From Chloroflexota bacterium (lineage in GTDB: Bacteria; Chloroflexota; UBA11872), in NCBI GenBank assembly GCA_022820025.1, contig JAJEGF010000015.1, positions 62,001-126,000 of the forward strand: a DNA stretch of 64,000 bases, given 5' to 3'. A model generated the notes under the pieces. It worked only from the letters and a program-made list of their open reading frames with translations, did no database searches and had not been told where the DNA came from. The number at the start of each line of letters is the position of its first letter. The first letter of the stretch is position 1. The position numbers were made by a program, and so were the translations under genes. Of the stretch, positions 1-8,833 are shown piece after piece.

Positions 1-468
1 TGTCAGGGGGATCGTCTCGCCGTCGCGTCGGACCTGGCGAGTGCCCGGGTCCAATGTCAGACCCCCGACCCGAAGCGGTCCATCGTCCGGCTCCTCTGTA
101 GAAGCTCGACGCAGCAGCGCATGCACACGCGCCACGACTTCACGGATGTCGAATGGCTTGGTGACGTAGTCATCGGCGCCGATCTGCAGGCCCACAACTT
201 TGTCGGTGATGTCGTCGCGGGCGGTCAGCATGAGAACCGGAATGTTCGATTCGGCTCGGAGTTGACGGCAGACGTCCAGACCCTGGACATCAGGAAGCAT
301 CAAGTCCAGCACCACGGCGTTGGGCCGGCGCTGACGCGCCAACCGTAGCGCCTCGGCTCCGTCGCCGGCGGTTATGACGCTGAATCCATCGCGCTCCAGG
401 TAGGCGCGAACGACACGCCGGATGTCGGGCTCGTCGTCAACCACCAGGATTAGTCTCGAACTTGCCAT
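1..468 (-). CDS. OmpR/PhoB-family response regulator (3' end outside window)
   Basis: DNA-binding response regulator, read on the minus strand from ATG at 468. Its C-terminus lies beyond base 1. The receiver domain is complete: the acidic pair D11-D12, phospho-acceptor D55 in VVLDLMLPD, T82 and K104 in YVTKPF. A linker and the first strands of a winged-helix effector domain (LRVGGLTLDPGTRQVRRDGE) mark it as OmpR/PhoB class. It is transcribed divergently from the sensor kinase at 678. That is unusual, because such pairs are normally co-directional, but no other partner is visible. The 209-bp gap between them holds a set of 11-bp-spaced half-sites that could serve autoregulation. The family assignment is secure; the signal sensed is unknown. 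Confidence 0.92.
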   Translation of the reverse strand, partial: MASSRLILVVDDEPDIRRVVRAYLERDGFSVITAGDGAEALRLARQRRPNAVVLDLMLPDVQGLDVCRQLRAESNIPVLMLTARDDITDKVVGLQIGADDYVTKPFDIREVVARVHALLRRASTEEPDDGPLRVGGLTLDPGTRQVRRDGETIPLT

Positions 469-588
469 GCCGGGTTCTGCCGACCTTTCGGCATTAGATT
501 CGATACCTTCGATTCTTACACGAGATCTTGGCGATGCCCGTCGACCGCAGCAGGCGCCCTGCTCCACGGTGCGTCTGCGATGGACAGC

Positions 589-616
589 GTGCATAGCGCT
601 TGCACACGGCATGCAC
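589..616. promoter_or_regulatory. Candidate response-regulator operator: three TGCAY half-sites every 11 bp
   Basis: TGCAT at 590, TGCAC at 601 and TGCAC at 612 are exactly 11 bp apart, in the intergenic region between the response regulator and the sensor kinase. The same pattern with the same spacing occurs at 2074-2112 upstream of the efflux operon. OmpR/PhoB-family regulators typically bind tandem half-sites spaced about one helical turn, 11 bp for PhoB. The operator role is inferred. Confidence 0.6.
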
Positions 617-677
617 GCGCGGTCGATACGCTCACGATTGGATGGAATCCGATACCGAGCCGGAGGTCGGCCGAGCG

Positions 678-2048
678 ATGAGCCTGCGTGTGCGTTTGAC
701 GCTGGCGTTCGTGGCCGTGTCCCTGGTTGCTGTCGGAGTCACGGCACTGCTGATCAATCGGTCAATCGCCGCCAGCTTTCACCGCTACGCCACCAACGTT
801 CGCGAGCGGCAGCAAACGGCCGTCGCCGAGCAACTCGGCCTTGCCTACGGCGCCAATGGCACGTTTCAGTTGCGCCGCGGCGGACCCGGTCGAGGTTTGC
901 CCTACCTGGTTGTGGATCACAACGGTGCAATTGTCGGCGGGAACGTAGAACTCGGCCGTTTGGACCAGCCCCCCGATCTTGACCATTGGCGACCGATTCC
1001 CGTTGAGTCCGATGGCCGGGCCGTGGCCACGGCCTACTTTGCCGACGTTGGAAGCCGCGGCCTGCCGCGCGAAGTTCTCGCGCAGCTTCGATTTGCCGAG
1101 GACGTATTCCTTCGAGAAATCGGTATTGCGCTGCTGCTGGCCCTGCTGGCCGGCGCGGGTGCGGCGGTGGCCGTGGCCGTGTATTTGGCGCGGCAGGTCA
1201 CGCGGCCGGTTCGCACCCTGCGTGAGTCGGCTGAGGCCATCGCCCAAGGTGACCTCTCGCGACGCACCGGCATCCGGCGCACGGACGACATCGGCGCGCT
1301 GGCGCGCTCGTTCGACCAGATGACGGAGACGCTGGAGCGCAACGAGGAGTCGCGCCGCCAGCTCTTTGCGGACATTGCGCATGAGTTGCGAACGCCGCTC
1401 GCCGTGATTCGCAGCACCGTCCAGGCGCTGGGTGACGGGGTCTACAAGCCCAGCGCAACCCATGTTGAAACCGTTATGCGGCGCGTCGATATGTTGACCC
1501 AGCTCATCAACGACATTCGTGACCTCTCACTGGCGGACGTCGGCCAGCTACGACTTGCGACGACAAGTGTTTCGGCTCGTTCGCTCTTGGAGGCGGCCCG
1601 CGAACGCCATACCCCGCAGGCCGCGGAGCGCGAGCTGACGCTTGACAGCGAGATCACCGCGGGCGACGTAACGCTTCTGGTTGACCGGAACCGGATTGAC
1701 CAGGCTCTCGATAACCTCATTCGCAACGCCGCATTTCACACGCCTGGCGGAGGGACCATCACGCTTCAAGCACGCCGGACAACAGACGAGCGCGGACGAG
1801 CCTGGGTGTCGCTGGACGTCATTGACACCGGTGCTGGTTTCGATCCCGACGAGTTGACGCGGGTGTTCGACCGGTTCTATCGCGCGGATTCCTCGCGCAG
1901 CCGGGCGCAGGGTGGAACCGGGCTGGGCCTGGCCATCGTGCGCGGTATCGCACGGGCGCATGGGGGTGAGGCTTTCGCCCGCAACAACACCGATGGTCCC
2001 GGCGCTACGGTAAGTCTTCGCCTTCCAATCGAGGTCGCGACGACTTGA
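678..2048 (+). CDS. HAMP-domain sensor histidine kinase
   Basis: Membrane-bound histidine kinase of 456 aa, presumed partner of the response regulator at 1-468. Order of domains: TM1 about residues 8-27, an extracytoplasmic sensor of about 120 residues, TM2 about 147-171, HAMP about 172-224, HisKA with phospho-acceptor H235 in FADIAHELRTP, then an HATPase_c domain with N-box LDNLIRNAAFHTP, G1 DTGAGFD, F-box VFDRFYRAD and G2 GGTGLGLAIV. ATG 678 is chosen because GGAGG lies about 12 bases upstream. An ATG at 642 would add 12 residues. The kinase core resembles BaeS/CusS-type kinases that control efflux systems, which fits the MacAB-like operon 100 bp downstream. The signal is not predictable from the sensor sequence. 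Confidence 0.93.
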   Translation: MSLRVRLTLAFVAVSLVAVGVTALLINRSIAASFHRYATNVRERQQTAVAEQLGLAYGANGTFQLRRGGPGRGLPYLVVDHNGAIVGGNVELGRLDQPPDLDHWRPIPVESDGRAVATAYFADVGSRGLPREVLAQLRFAEDVFLREIGIALLLALLAGAGAAVAVAVYLARQVTRPVRTLRESAEAIAQGDLSRRTGIRRTDDIGALARSFDQMTETLERNEESRRQLFADIAHELRTPLAVIRSTVQALGDGVYKPSATHVETVMRRVDMLTQLINDIRDLSLADVGQLRLATTSVSARSLLEAARERHTPQAAERELTLDSEITAGDVTLLVDRNRIDQALDNLIRNAAFHTPGGGTITLQARRTTDERGRAWVSLDVIDTGAGFDPDELTRVFDRFYRADSSRSRAQGGTGLGLAIVRGIARAHGGEAFARNNTDGPGATVSLRLPIEVATT

Positions 2049-2073
2049 CCATCCCGAGTGTCGGAGGCTGCGA

Positions 2074-2112
2074 GTGCATGGAAGTTGCACGGCTCATGCA
2101 CATCACTTGCAT
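2074..2112. promoter_or_regulatory. Candidate response-regulator operator: four TGCAY half-sites every 11 bp
   Basis: TGCAT at 2075, TGCAC at 2086, TGCAC at 2097 and TGCAT at 2108 are each exactly 11 bp apart, in the 102-bp gap before the efflux operon. The core GTGCAT-N6-TGCAC-N5-ATGCAC is identical in spacing to the copy at 589-616. This links the two-component system to the downstream transporter. Operator function is inferred from phased repetition and position. Confidence 0.65.
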
Positions 2113-2150
2113 AGCTCCGGTACTAAGCTCCGCGAGAGACGAGACCTCAC

Positions 2151-4973
2151 TTGAGTGACGCCATGACGGATTCCCCACCCGAGCAGGATCAATCGCAGGC
2201 CAGCGGCGCCGGCGCCCAAGCGGCCGCCGCGCCGCGGGCCGCTCGGTTGCGACAGATCGGGCGCGTGGTCGTCTGGCCGGTATTGACGCTCTTGTCGCTG
2301 CTGCGCCGCTTCTGGCTGTGGCTGCTGCTGCTAGCCGGGATAGCCGCGTTTGCCTTCTACGTCGTGCTCCCTCGCGTGCAAGAAGAGGAAGTCGTGACGG
2401 TGCCGCCGCAACCCGTGGAGGTCGTGCGGCAGGACTTGCTGGTAACGGTTCCCGCAACCGGCACCCTGGACTTTGGCACGCTGGTTCAGGTCGGGTTCGA
2501 GAACGCCGGCGTACTCACCGAACTCAAGGTGGGGGCCGGCGACGCGGTGTCCGCGGGCGACGTTCTGGCGCTGCAGGAAGCCGATGATCTGGCACGCGAC
2601 ATCGACGATGCCGTTTCGGCTTTGCGCCGGGCGGAGCTCGATCTGGCCGAGTTCCTGGAGGACCTCGTACCCGACCCTGACCGATTCGCCCTGAGCCGGG
2701 CGGAGTTGGACCTAGCCGAGGCCGGCGCCGCGCACGAAGACCTTCAGGTCCCGCCCGACGCGGCCGAAATCGCTTCGGCCGAAGCTTCGGTTGCCTCGGC
2801 CCGGACGCAGGTCGCCTCGGCGCGGGCAAACGTGACCTCGGCCCAGGCGAGGGTGACGGCCGCCAAGGCGCAGGTGAACGCGGCCCGTGATGCCTTGGAC
2901 GACTTACTGGACGAAGTCTCCGAAACCGAGCTTGCCGACGCGACCAGCAGCGTGGCGTCCGCCGAAGCCTCGCTGGTCAGCGCGCGGGGCGCCCTGGCCG
3001 ATCTCCTGGCCGGCGCTGCCGATCTGGAAGTCCAGCGAGCGAGGGACAGCCTGGCCGCGGCGCAGGATGCTGTGGTGGCCGCACGTCGCGACCTGGCTTC
3101 CGCGGTTGCCGAGCATCCGTCCGTCGTAGCGGACGCCGAGTCCAAGCTCGCCAGCGCCCGGGCGGCCGTGATTTCGGCGCAGGTGGAACTGGGAGAGCTT
3201 CGAGTCAAGCCGACTGCCAGCGACATCCGCGACGCCGAGATCGCGCTCGAACAAGCTCGCCTGACCCACGACGACACCCTGCGCACCGACAGCAACGCCA
3301 GTGCCCAAGCCAAGGAACGGGCCGGCGTCATCTACGAAGAGGCGCAACGGGCGTTTGCCGAAGCCGTTCGGCCGGCAACCGCGGAAGAGCTGGCCGAGGC
3401 TGAGGCCAATCTCACCGCCGCCCAGGCCAATCTCGCCGTGGCGGAGGCTGCCCGCGAAGACCTGGCTGGCGGTCCCGACCTTGCCGATCTCCACGAGGCG
3501 ATCGCAACCGCCGAACGCACCGAGGCCACCGCCGCGGCCGAGCTTGAGGACCTCCTGGAGGGACCGAGTGCAACGGAACTGGCCACGCGCCGCGCCAACG
3601 TCGCCTCGGCTGAGAGTGCGCTGGCCGTGGCACGCGCCAGGCTGGACGACCTCATTGCGGAGGTGGATGCCAGCGACGTGCGCATGGCCGAGGAAGACGT
3701 GCGCATTGCGGAGGAAGACGTGCAAGTCGCCGAAGAAGACGTGCTCGTGGCCGAACAAAACGTGACTTCGGCACTTGCCGGCCTTGCCGACGCCGAGGCG
3801 AGGCTGGACGATCTGCTGGCCGGGGCGGACGCATCGGAGCTGCGCCAGGCCCAACTGGCCATCGCCCGAGCCGAGATCGACCTGGCCGACTTGCGCGAAG
3901 ACGCCGAGCCAGAGACTGATCCACTTGGAGTCGAACGTCTAGAGCTTGCGGTGTCCGATGCCACGCGTGCGCTGGAGACCGCTCGCACGGCGCTGACTGA
4001 CGCAACCTTGATTTCGCCAACGACCGGCGTTGTCCTCGCGGTGGACGCGGATGTCGGTGAACGAGTTTCCGCCGCCTTCCTCACGGTGGGAGTCTCCGAC
4101 AGCCTGCGAGTTCGCATTAACGTCGACGAGAACGACATTGGGATGCTTGAGGTTGGTCAGCCGGCCGACCTTACGTTTGCGGCACTGGACGATCGCGAAT
4201 ACCAGGGCAAGGTCGCCTGGATCGCCGTGCAAGGTGAGGTCGACCAGGGGCTCGTGACCTTCCCGGTCGACATCTCATTGGATGCTCCCGACGAACACCT
4301 GAGAGCTGGCCTGACCGCCGACGTCGAGATTCTGGTCGCGGAGGCTCGTGACGTGATCGTCGTGCCCAAGGCCGCCGTGCAGACGACCCCGCGAGGCGGC
4401 GTTGTCTTTGTGGCGGCCGCCGACGGATCGTCGAGCCGACGCGTCGTGCAGACGGGCCTTAGCGGCCGGCTGCAAATCGAGATCGTCTCTGGACTGGAAG
4501 CCGGCGAACTCGTGATGCCCAACGCCGCTCAGGCGCTCGCGGAGGCGCGAGCCGCCGCACAGGCGGCCGCCGGCGAAGGCGGCACGCAGGCGGGGCCGGC
4601 AGGACAGTTCGGCGGGCCAGGTGGTCAGGCGGGCCGCGGTGCTGCGACAGGCGGCGCCCAACCAGTTTCGGGCGCGGCGCCACCGGCGTCGGGAGCCGCA
4701 CAACCGGCTGAGGCCGGCGACCAGCCTGCGGCCAACCAGGCAGCGCCAAACCTACAGGGAAGCCAGGGCGGCGCAGGCGGCGGCCAGGGCGGGCCGCCTG
4801 CGGGCTTCCAAGGCAGGACGCCGCCGCCCGGAGTCCAGCCCGGACAGTTTCAGGGTCAGCGCGGCCAGGGCGGCCAAGGCGGCCAGCGAGGGCAAGGGGG
4901 CCAGGGCGGCCAACGGGCCGGCGCTGGTGGCGGCGGGGGTGGCGCCGGCGCTGGCGGTGGAGGTGGTGGCTGA
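2151..4973 (+). CDS. Giant MacA/HlyD-like efflux periplasmic adaptor with very long coiled-coil hairpin
   Basis: Adaptor subunit of the MacAB-type transporter encoded by the next two genes. At 940 aa it is about 2.5 times the usual MacA length. There is one N-terminal membrane segment (about residues 46-73). The first half of the biotinyl-lipoyl domain follows ([17 protein letters not shown] region). Residues 150-615 are continuous Ala/Leu/Glu/Asp-rich helix, including a run of seven-residue repeats of the type DVxxAEE near 509-538. The second lipoyl half and beta-barrel domains start at TLISPTTG (about 618) and run to about 785. The last 155 residues are Gly/Gln/Ala-rich and presumably disordered. 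The start is TTG at 2151, with an in-frame ATG at 2163; neither has a strong ribosome binding site. The hairpin is long enough to bridge an unusually thick envelope. Confidence 0.85.
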   Translation: MSDAMTDSPPEQDQSQASGAGAQAAAAPRAARLRQIGRVVVWPVLTLLSLLRRFWLWLLLLAGIAAFAFYVVLPRVQEEEVVTVPPQPVEVVRQDLLVTVPATGTLDFGTLVQVGFENAGVLTELKVGAGDAVSAGDVLALQEADDLARDIDDAVSALRRAELDLAEFLEDLVPDPDRFALSRAELDLAEAGAAHEDLQVPPDAAEIASAEASVASARTQVASARANVTSAQARVTAAKAQVNAARDALDDLLDEVSETELADATSSVASAEASLVSARGALADLLAGAADLEVQRARDSLAAAQDAVVAARRDLASAVAEHPSVVADAESKLASARAAVISAQVELGELRVKPTASDIRDAEIALEQARLTHDDTLRTDSNASAQAKERAGVIYEEAQRAFAEAVRPATAEELAEAEANLTAAQANLAVAEAAREDLAGGPDLADLHEAIATAERTEATAAAELEDLLEGPSATELATRRANVASAESALAVARARLDDLIAEVDASDVRMAEEDVRIAEEDVQVAEEDVLVAEQNVTSALAGLADAEARLDDLLAGADASELRQAQLAIARAEIDLADLREDAEPETDPLGVERLELAVSDATRALETARTALTDATLISPTTGVVLAVDADVGERVSAAFLTVGVSDSLRVRINVDENDIGMLEVGQPADLTFAALDDREYQGKVAWIAVQGEVDQGLVTFPVDISLDAPDEHLRAGLTADVEILVAEARDVIVVPKAAVQTTPRGGVVFVAAADGSSSRRVVQTGLSGRLQIEIVSGLEAGELVMPNAAQALAEARAAAQAAAGEGGTQAGPAGQFGGPGGQAGRGAATGGAQPVSGAAPPASGAAQPAEAGDQPAANQAAPNLQGSQGGAGGGQGGPPAGFQGRTPPPGVQPGQFQGQRGQGGQGGQRGQGGQGGQRAGAGGGGGGAGAGGGGGG

Positions 4974-4978
4974 TTTCC

Positions 4979-5683
4979 ATGACTGCAACCACTGATCGCC
5001 CGCCGCCCACGATTGACGTCGTGGGCCTGACCAAGACCTACCAGATGGGCGACGTCAAGGTCGAGGCCTTACGCGGCGTCACGTTCACCATCGATCCCGG
5101 TGAGATGGTGGCTATCATGGGACCGTCGGGTTCTGGAAAGTCCACGGCCATGAACCTGCTGGGCTGTCTGGATTCGCCCACCGAGGGCAGTTACCGGCTG
5201 GACGGCGAGGACGTGGAAGGCCTTAGCGAGGATGCGCTGGCCGACATTCGCCTGCGCAAGATCGGCTTCGTCTTCCAGTCGTTCAATCTGCTCCCGCGCA
5301 TGACCGCGCGCGAGCAGGTGGAACTGCCGCTGATGTACGCCGGTGCACGCAAGCGACGCGAGCGGGCGCTGGAAGCGCTTGCGACGGTTGGGCTTGCCGA
5401 CCGCGTCGACCACACGCCGGTTGAACTCTCCGGTGGCCAGCAGCAGCGGGTGGCCATGGCCCGTGCCCTGGTCACCCGCCCGCAGCTCCTCTTGGCCGAC
5501 GAACCGACCGGAAATCTGGATACGGCCTCGGCGGACGAAATCATGGACGCGATCGAGCAATTGAACATCGAGCGCGGCATTACGACCATCCTGGTGACCC
5601 ACGAGATGGAAGTCGCCTTGCGCGCGCGCCGCGTCATCCGCTTCCGCGACGGGCTGGTCGAAAAGGACGAGGTGATGACATGA
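4979..5683 (+). CDS. MacB-type ABC transporter ATP-binding protein
   Basis: Cytoplasmic ATPase of 234 aa that powers the MacB-like permease. Walker A is GPSGSGKST near residue 45, the Q-loop region reads [12 protein letters not shown], the signature is [15 protein letters not shown], Walker B is [12 protein letters not shown], and the switch His is in LVTHE. The LolD/MacB/FtsE subfamily is indicated by the [16 protein letters not shown] segment. It begins 5 bp after the adaptor gene, and its stop overlaps the permease start by 4 bp (ATGA), so the three genes form one translationally coupled operon. In this operon the ATPase and permease are separate proteins, unlike E. coli MacB, where they are fused. 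Confidence 0.95.
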   Translation: MTATTDRPPPTIDVVGLTKTYQMGDVKVEALRGVTFTIDPGEMVAIMGPSGSGKSTAMNLLGCLDSPTEGSYRLDGEDVEGLSEDALADIRLRKIGFVFQSFNLLPRMTAREQVELPLMYAGARKRRERALEALATVGLADRVDHTPVELSGGQQQRVAMARALVTRPQLLLADEPTGNLDTASADEIMDAIEQLNIERGITTILVTHEMEVALRARRVIRFRDGLVEKDEVMT

Positions 5684-6981
5684 CCGCGGTTGATGGTTTG
5701 CGGGTGGCGTTCCGCGCGTTGGCGGCCAACAAGCTGCGAACGGCACTCACCCTGTTGGGCATGGTCATTGGTGTGGCCGCCGTAATCACCCTCATGTCGA
5801 TCGGCGCTGGTGTGCAGACCTCGATTGAAGAGAGGATTCGACAGGCCGGAACAAACTTGCTGTCTGTAAGCCCCGGCGTCAGAGACAACCGGTTCGGAGG
5901 GTTCCGTACCCGCGGCGGCGGAGGCGGGGTCCAGACGCTAACCGCCCAGGATGCCGATGCAATCGCCGAAGCCAATATCCCCGGTATCACCTCGATCTAC
6001 GCGTCACGCTCATTCAACGGGTCGTTCGTCTCGCCGGATGGCGCCGTGCAAGCGTCCGTGCAGGGCGTCAACGAGGTCTATCCGGCCGTGCGTAATGCCG
6101 AGATTGGCACAGGCTCATTCTTTTCGGCCGACGACGTCGAACGGGCGTCGCGCGTAGTTGTCATTGGAGACACCCTGGCCACCGATCTCTTTCCCAACGG
6201 CGACGCCGTAGGCGAGACAGTACGTCTCAATACCCAGCCGTTCACCATCGTCGGAGTCCTGGCCTCGGACGGCGGCAGTTCGTTTCAAAGCAATGACGAT
6301 TCGGCGTTCGTTCCCCTACCCACCCTGACGAGCCGCCTGAACCCGTCCAAGAACTCAGCCGGCGACGACGTGGTCTCGTCGATTGTGGTGCAGTTGGTCG
6401 ATGAGAGCGACGCCACGGTGGCCGTCGTGAAGCAGTCGATCGAGAACCTGCTGCTCAGTCGGCATGATTCGGAGGAGCAGGACTTCACGGTCGGCAGCCA
6501 GGCCGATCAGATCGAGACAATCTCGGAAGTCACCGACACCATGACGCTGTTCCTGGGTGCGGTGGCCGGAATCTCCCTGTTGGTGGGCGGCATCGGCATC
6601 ATGAACATCATGCTGGTGTCCGTGACCGAGCGGACGCGCGAGATTGGCATCCGCAAGGCCATCGGCGCCAAGCGGCGCGACATCATGTCGCAGTTCATGA
6701 TCGAGGCCGTGGCCGTCAGCATGGGCGGCGGGTTGGCCGGCGTGCTGATCGGCGTTGGGATCTCGCTTGGACTGAATGAACTGGGCGCTGGGGCCGAGCA
6801 GCCAACGGGCGGCGGCGGTGCGCGAGGCAACCCCTTTGCCGGCGGCCTGGTTACCACGATCACCGCGGAGCCCATCATCCTGGCACTTGTGGTGTCCGTA
6901 GTGATCGGCCTGGTCTTTGGTATCTACCCGGCCTCACGCGCCTCGCGACTGGCGCCAATCGAGGCGCTCAGGTACGAGTAG
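5680..6981 (+). CDS. MacB-like ABC transporter permease (FtsX/MacB_PCD domains)
   Basis: Permease of 433 aa with the four-TM FtsX layout: one N-terminal membrane segment (about residues 18-40, [20 protein letters not shown]), a large extracytoplasmic MacB_PCD domain, then three TM helices from about residue 287 onward ([19 protein letters not shown], ending [20 protein letters not shown]). The cytoplasmic motif [15 protein letters not shown](K)R is diagnostic of this family. It works with the ATPase at 4979 and the adaptor at 2151 as a mechanotransmission-type exporter of a peptide, lipid or small molecule; the substrate is unknown. Regulation is probably by the adjacent two-component system through the operator at 2074-2112. 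Confidence 0.94.
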   Translation: MTAVDGLRVAFRALAANKLRTALTLLGMVIGVAAVITLMSIGAGVQTSIEERIRQAGTNLLSVSPGVRDNRFGGFRTRGGGGGVQTLTAQDADAIAEANIPGITSIYASRSFNGSFVSPDGAVQASVQGVNEVYPAVRNAEIGTGSFFSADDVERASRVVVIGDTLATDLFPNGDAVGETVRLNTQPFTIVGVLASDGGSSFQSNDDSAFVPLPTLTSRLNPSKNSAGDDVVSSIVVQLVDESDATVAVVKQSIENLLLSRHDSEEQDFTVGSQADQIETISEVTDTMTLFLGAVAGISLLVGGIGIMNIMLVSVTERTREIGIRKAIGAKRRDIMSQFMIEAVAVSMGGGLAGVLIGVGISLGLNELGAGAEQPTGGGGARGNPFAGGLVTTITAEPIILALVVSVVIGLVFGIYPASRASRLAPIEALRYE

Positions 6982-6996
6982 CCGACACGTTTACCG

Positions 6997-7254
6997 CTAG
7001 CGCCTCCGCCGCGGCGAGGACAGCGACAGCAGGGCAATCCCGAAGCCAAAGCCTGCGATTTCGCCCAGCACCAGGCCCGGCCAGGGCGAGAGCCCGGTGA
7101 TTAGCCAGTAGAGAACCGCCACCACCACGGCCAGCACGGTCATGGCCGCGGTAGCCGCCAATATTTCCTCCAACAGCGGGTCAATCCGCCGGCCCCACAG
7201 CGGCCGCCAGGGTCGGCGACCAGCTTGAACTGAAGGAGATCCCAACTGCGGCAT
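6997..7254 (-). CDS. Small two-TM membrane protein, function unknown
   Basis: Predicted 85-aa protein on the minus strand, convergent with the permease gene. An Arg-rich amphipathic N-terminus (RRPWRPLWGRR) is followed by two hydrophobic segments (about 31-53 and 59-78) and a poly-Arg C-terminus, so both ends are probably cytoplasmic. The reading frame extends upstream to 7428, but that part is compositionally poor and runs into the divergent gene at 7349, so ATG 7254 is preferred. I recognise no family. The hydrophobic pattern supports a real gene, but it is short and GC-rich shadow coding cannot be excluded. Confidence 0.5.
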   Translation of the reverse strand: MPQLGSPSVQAGRRPWRPLWGRRIDPLLEEILAATAAMTVLAVVVAVLYWLITGLSPWPGLVLGEIAGFGFGIALLSLSSPRRRR

Positions 7255-7348
7255 ACCCGAGTCTAGCCCCCAGTCCGTTAGTGCCCGAAACAGCGCTTTG
7301 ATAGCATGAATGGGCTTCAGAATTGTCACGTATCGGAAGGACGAGCAG

Positions 7349-7789
7349 ATGGCCAAAATGATCCCGCTCATTGGTTCCAGTGAAGCCGGTCCGCTGGGGG
7401 CCATGCACCTGCCGAGGCTCTGGCTCAAGGTGACCCTCTCGGCCGCCGGTGCGCTGAATGAGGAATACGACGCCTGCGGCGCCGGGTTCGATCAGATGGT
7501 GCTGGACGGCCTTGGCGTTGACCGCGACGCGGCCGTGGCCTACCTGACGAACGAAAAGCCCACCTATCCCCAGTTCGAGCAGTGGGTGGTCGACCAGAAT
7601 GGCGGCAGCATCGATCAGTCCGTGATCGACGCTTCCAACGCAGCCATCGCCGGCTACAACCATGGGGACGACATCGTCGAGGCCATCTCCTCGGCCGCGA
7701 ACACGAACGCCGACGGCGCCATTACGGACGCCGTGACGCTCAACGCGCTTGAGGACTGGAACGAGATTCACGGAGAAGTGACCGGCTAA
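7349..7789 (+). CDS. DUF5069-like conserved protein
   Basis: Soluble protein of 146 aa. ATG 7349 is preceded by GGAAGGAC at a good distance, so the longer upstream in-frame start is rejected. The opening (MIPLIGSSEAGPLGAMHLPR followed by LWLKVTLSAAG) and the KPTYPQFEQWVVDQNG and AAIAGYNHGDD segments match my memory of DUF5069-type proteins found in Chloroflexota and Planctomycetes; the assignment is from pattern recognition only. There are no signal peptide and no membrane segments. The family has no established biochemical role. A strong intrinsic terminator follows at 7812-7855, so it is probably monocistronic. Confidence 0.7.
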   Translation: MAKMIPLIGSSEAGPLGAMHLPRLWLKVTLSAAGALNEEYDACGAGFDQMVLDGLGVDRDAAVAYLTNEKPTYPQFEQWVVDQNGGSIDQSVIDASNAAIAGYNHGDDIVEAISSAANTNADGAITDAVTLNALEDWNEIHGEVTG

Positions 7790-7811
7790 CGCCAGGACAC
7801 GACGAAACTAC

Positions 7812-7855
7812 GGGGTGCGGATGGCCGAGTTCGGCCCTCCGCACCCCGCACTTTT
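7812..7855 (+). terminator. Intrinsic terminator
   Basis: GGGGTGCGGA (7812-7821) pairs with TCCGCACCCC (7838-7847). The inner GGCCGA/TCGGCC pairs around a two-base loop, giving about 16 bp of stem. It is followed by GCAC and five T. It ends the gene at 7349-7789. Confidence 0.8.
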
Positions 7856-7872
7856 TCAGGGGGGAGTGACTG

Positions 7873-8763
7873 ATGGCGGCTACGACTCAACGAATTGGCT
7901 TTGTCGGCGTCGGACGCATGGGCGCCAACATGGCTCGTCACCTCAACGATGAGGGCTTCACGGTTTCGGCTGTGTACGACGTGCAGCGAGACATTGCCGA
8001 ATCACTGGCAAGTGAACTGGACTGCCAGGCCCCGGATTCACTGGCGGCCGTCACGGCGGCCTCGGACGTCGTCATCACCGTCGTGACCGACGACTCCTCC
8101 ATGCGTGACGTGTTCAGTGAAGACGGCGACAGCCTCCTGAATGGCGCGGCCGGCACGACGTTCATCAACTGCGCCACCATCACGCCCCAGGTCCACGTGG
8201 ACGTGGAGGCCCTAGCCCAAGCCGCCGGCGCGAACAGCCTGGAGGGCTGCATGGCCAGCAGCATCACCCAGGCGCGCGACGGCACGCTGTACCTGATGTG
8301 CGGCGGCCGCGAGGACGTGTACAAGGCCGTGGAGCCGATCCTGGAGAGCCTCAGCATCTCGCGCATGTACATCGGGCCCGCCGGCACCGCCGCCCAGGTG
8401 AAGGCCCTGGTCAACATGGTGATGAACATCAACACGGCGGGTCTGGCCGAAGGCCTGGGACTTGGCGCCTCGTTGGGCCTCGACCTGGAAATGCTGCAAA
8501 CGGTGTTCTCGCAGACCGGCGCCAACTCGCGGGTGCTCGAAACCGACGGCGAGGACATGGTCATCCGCGACCACGAGTGCTACTTCTCCTCGGCCCACGC
8601 CTCCAAGGACTCCGGCATCGCCCTCTCGCTGGCTGACGACGCAGGGCTCAACCTGCCGCTGGCCCGCGCCACCAAGGCGCAGTACGACCGCATGATCGAC
8701 GCCGGCAAGGGCGAACTCGACAAGTCCGGCATCGCCGAACTGACTTTTCCCGGCCGAAACTAA
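7873..8763 (+). CDS. NAD(P)-dependent beta-hydroxyacid dehydrogenase (3-hydroxyisobutyrate dehydrogenase family)
   Basis: Oxidoreductase of 296 aa. The N-terminal Rossmann fold carries GFVGVGRMGANMARHL (GxGxxG near residues 10-15). The segment GCMASSITQARDGTLYLMCGG corresponds to the family substrate-binding motif (D/G)APVSGG, diverged. The C-terminal helical domain starts at GTAAQVKALVNMVMN, whose Lys is the presumed catalytic residue (K in GxxxxxK). It would interconvert a beta-hydroxyacid and its semialdehyde with NAD(P). GGGGAG lies just ahead of ATG 7873. The substrate is not clear, and tartronate semialdehyde reductase-like activity is equally possible. A perfect hairpin follows at 8779-8805. 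Confidence 0.85.
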   Translation: MAATTQRIGFVGVGRMGANMARHLNDEGFTVSAVYDVQRDIAESLASELDCQAPDSLAAVTAASDVVITVVTDDSSMRDVFSEDGDSLLNGAAGTTFINCATITPQVHVDVEALAQAAGANSLEGCMASSITQARDGTLYLMCGGREDVYKAVEPILESLSISRMYIGPAGTAAQVKALVNMVMNINTAGLAEGLGLGASLGLDLEMLQTVFSQTGANSRVLETDGEDMVIRDHECYFSSAHASKDSGIALSLADDAGLNLPLARATKAQYDRMIDAGKGELDKSGIAELTFPGRN

Positions 8764-8778
8764 GTCGACCAGCCTTCT

Positions 8779-8805
8779 GACAGGGCCGCTGCGTGCGGCC
8801 CTGTC
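8779..8805. terminator. Bidirectional terminator-like hairpin
   Basis: A perfect 11-bp stem, GACAGGGCCGC (8779-8789) with GCGGCCCTGTC (8795-8805), loop TGCGT. It sits between two convergent genes. There is no clean T-run, so termination efficiency is uncertain. Confidence 0.6.
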
Positions 8806-8833
8806 GGATTGTTGACGTGGGTCGCCCGAGGTC

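Noticed and set aside
4560-4973. GC-rich GGC/CAG-like repeats at the end of the adaptor gene as a separate repeat element
   Set aside because: They are in frame and encode the Gly/Gln/Ala-rich tail of the protein. The stop codon and the next gene are normally spaced.
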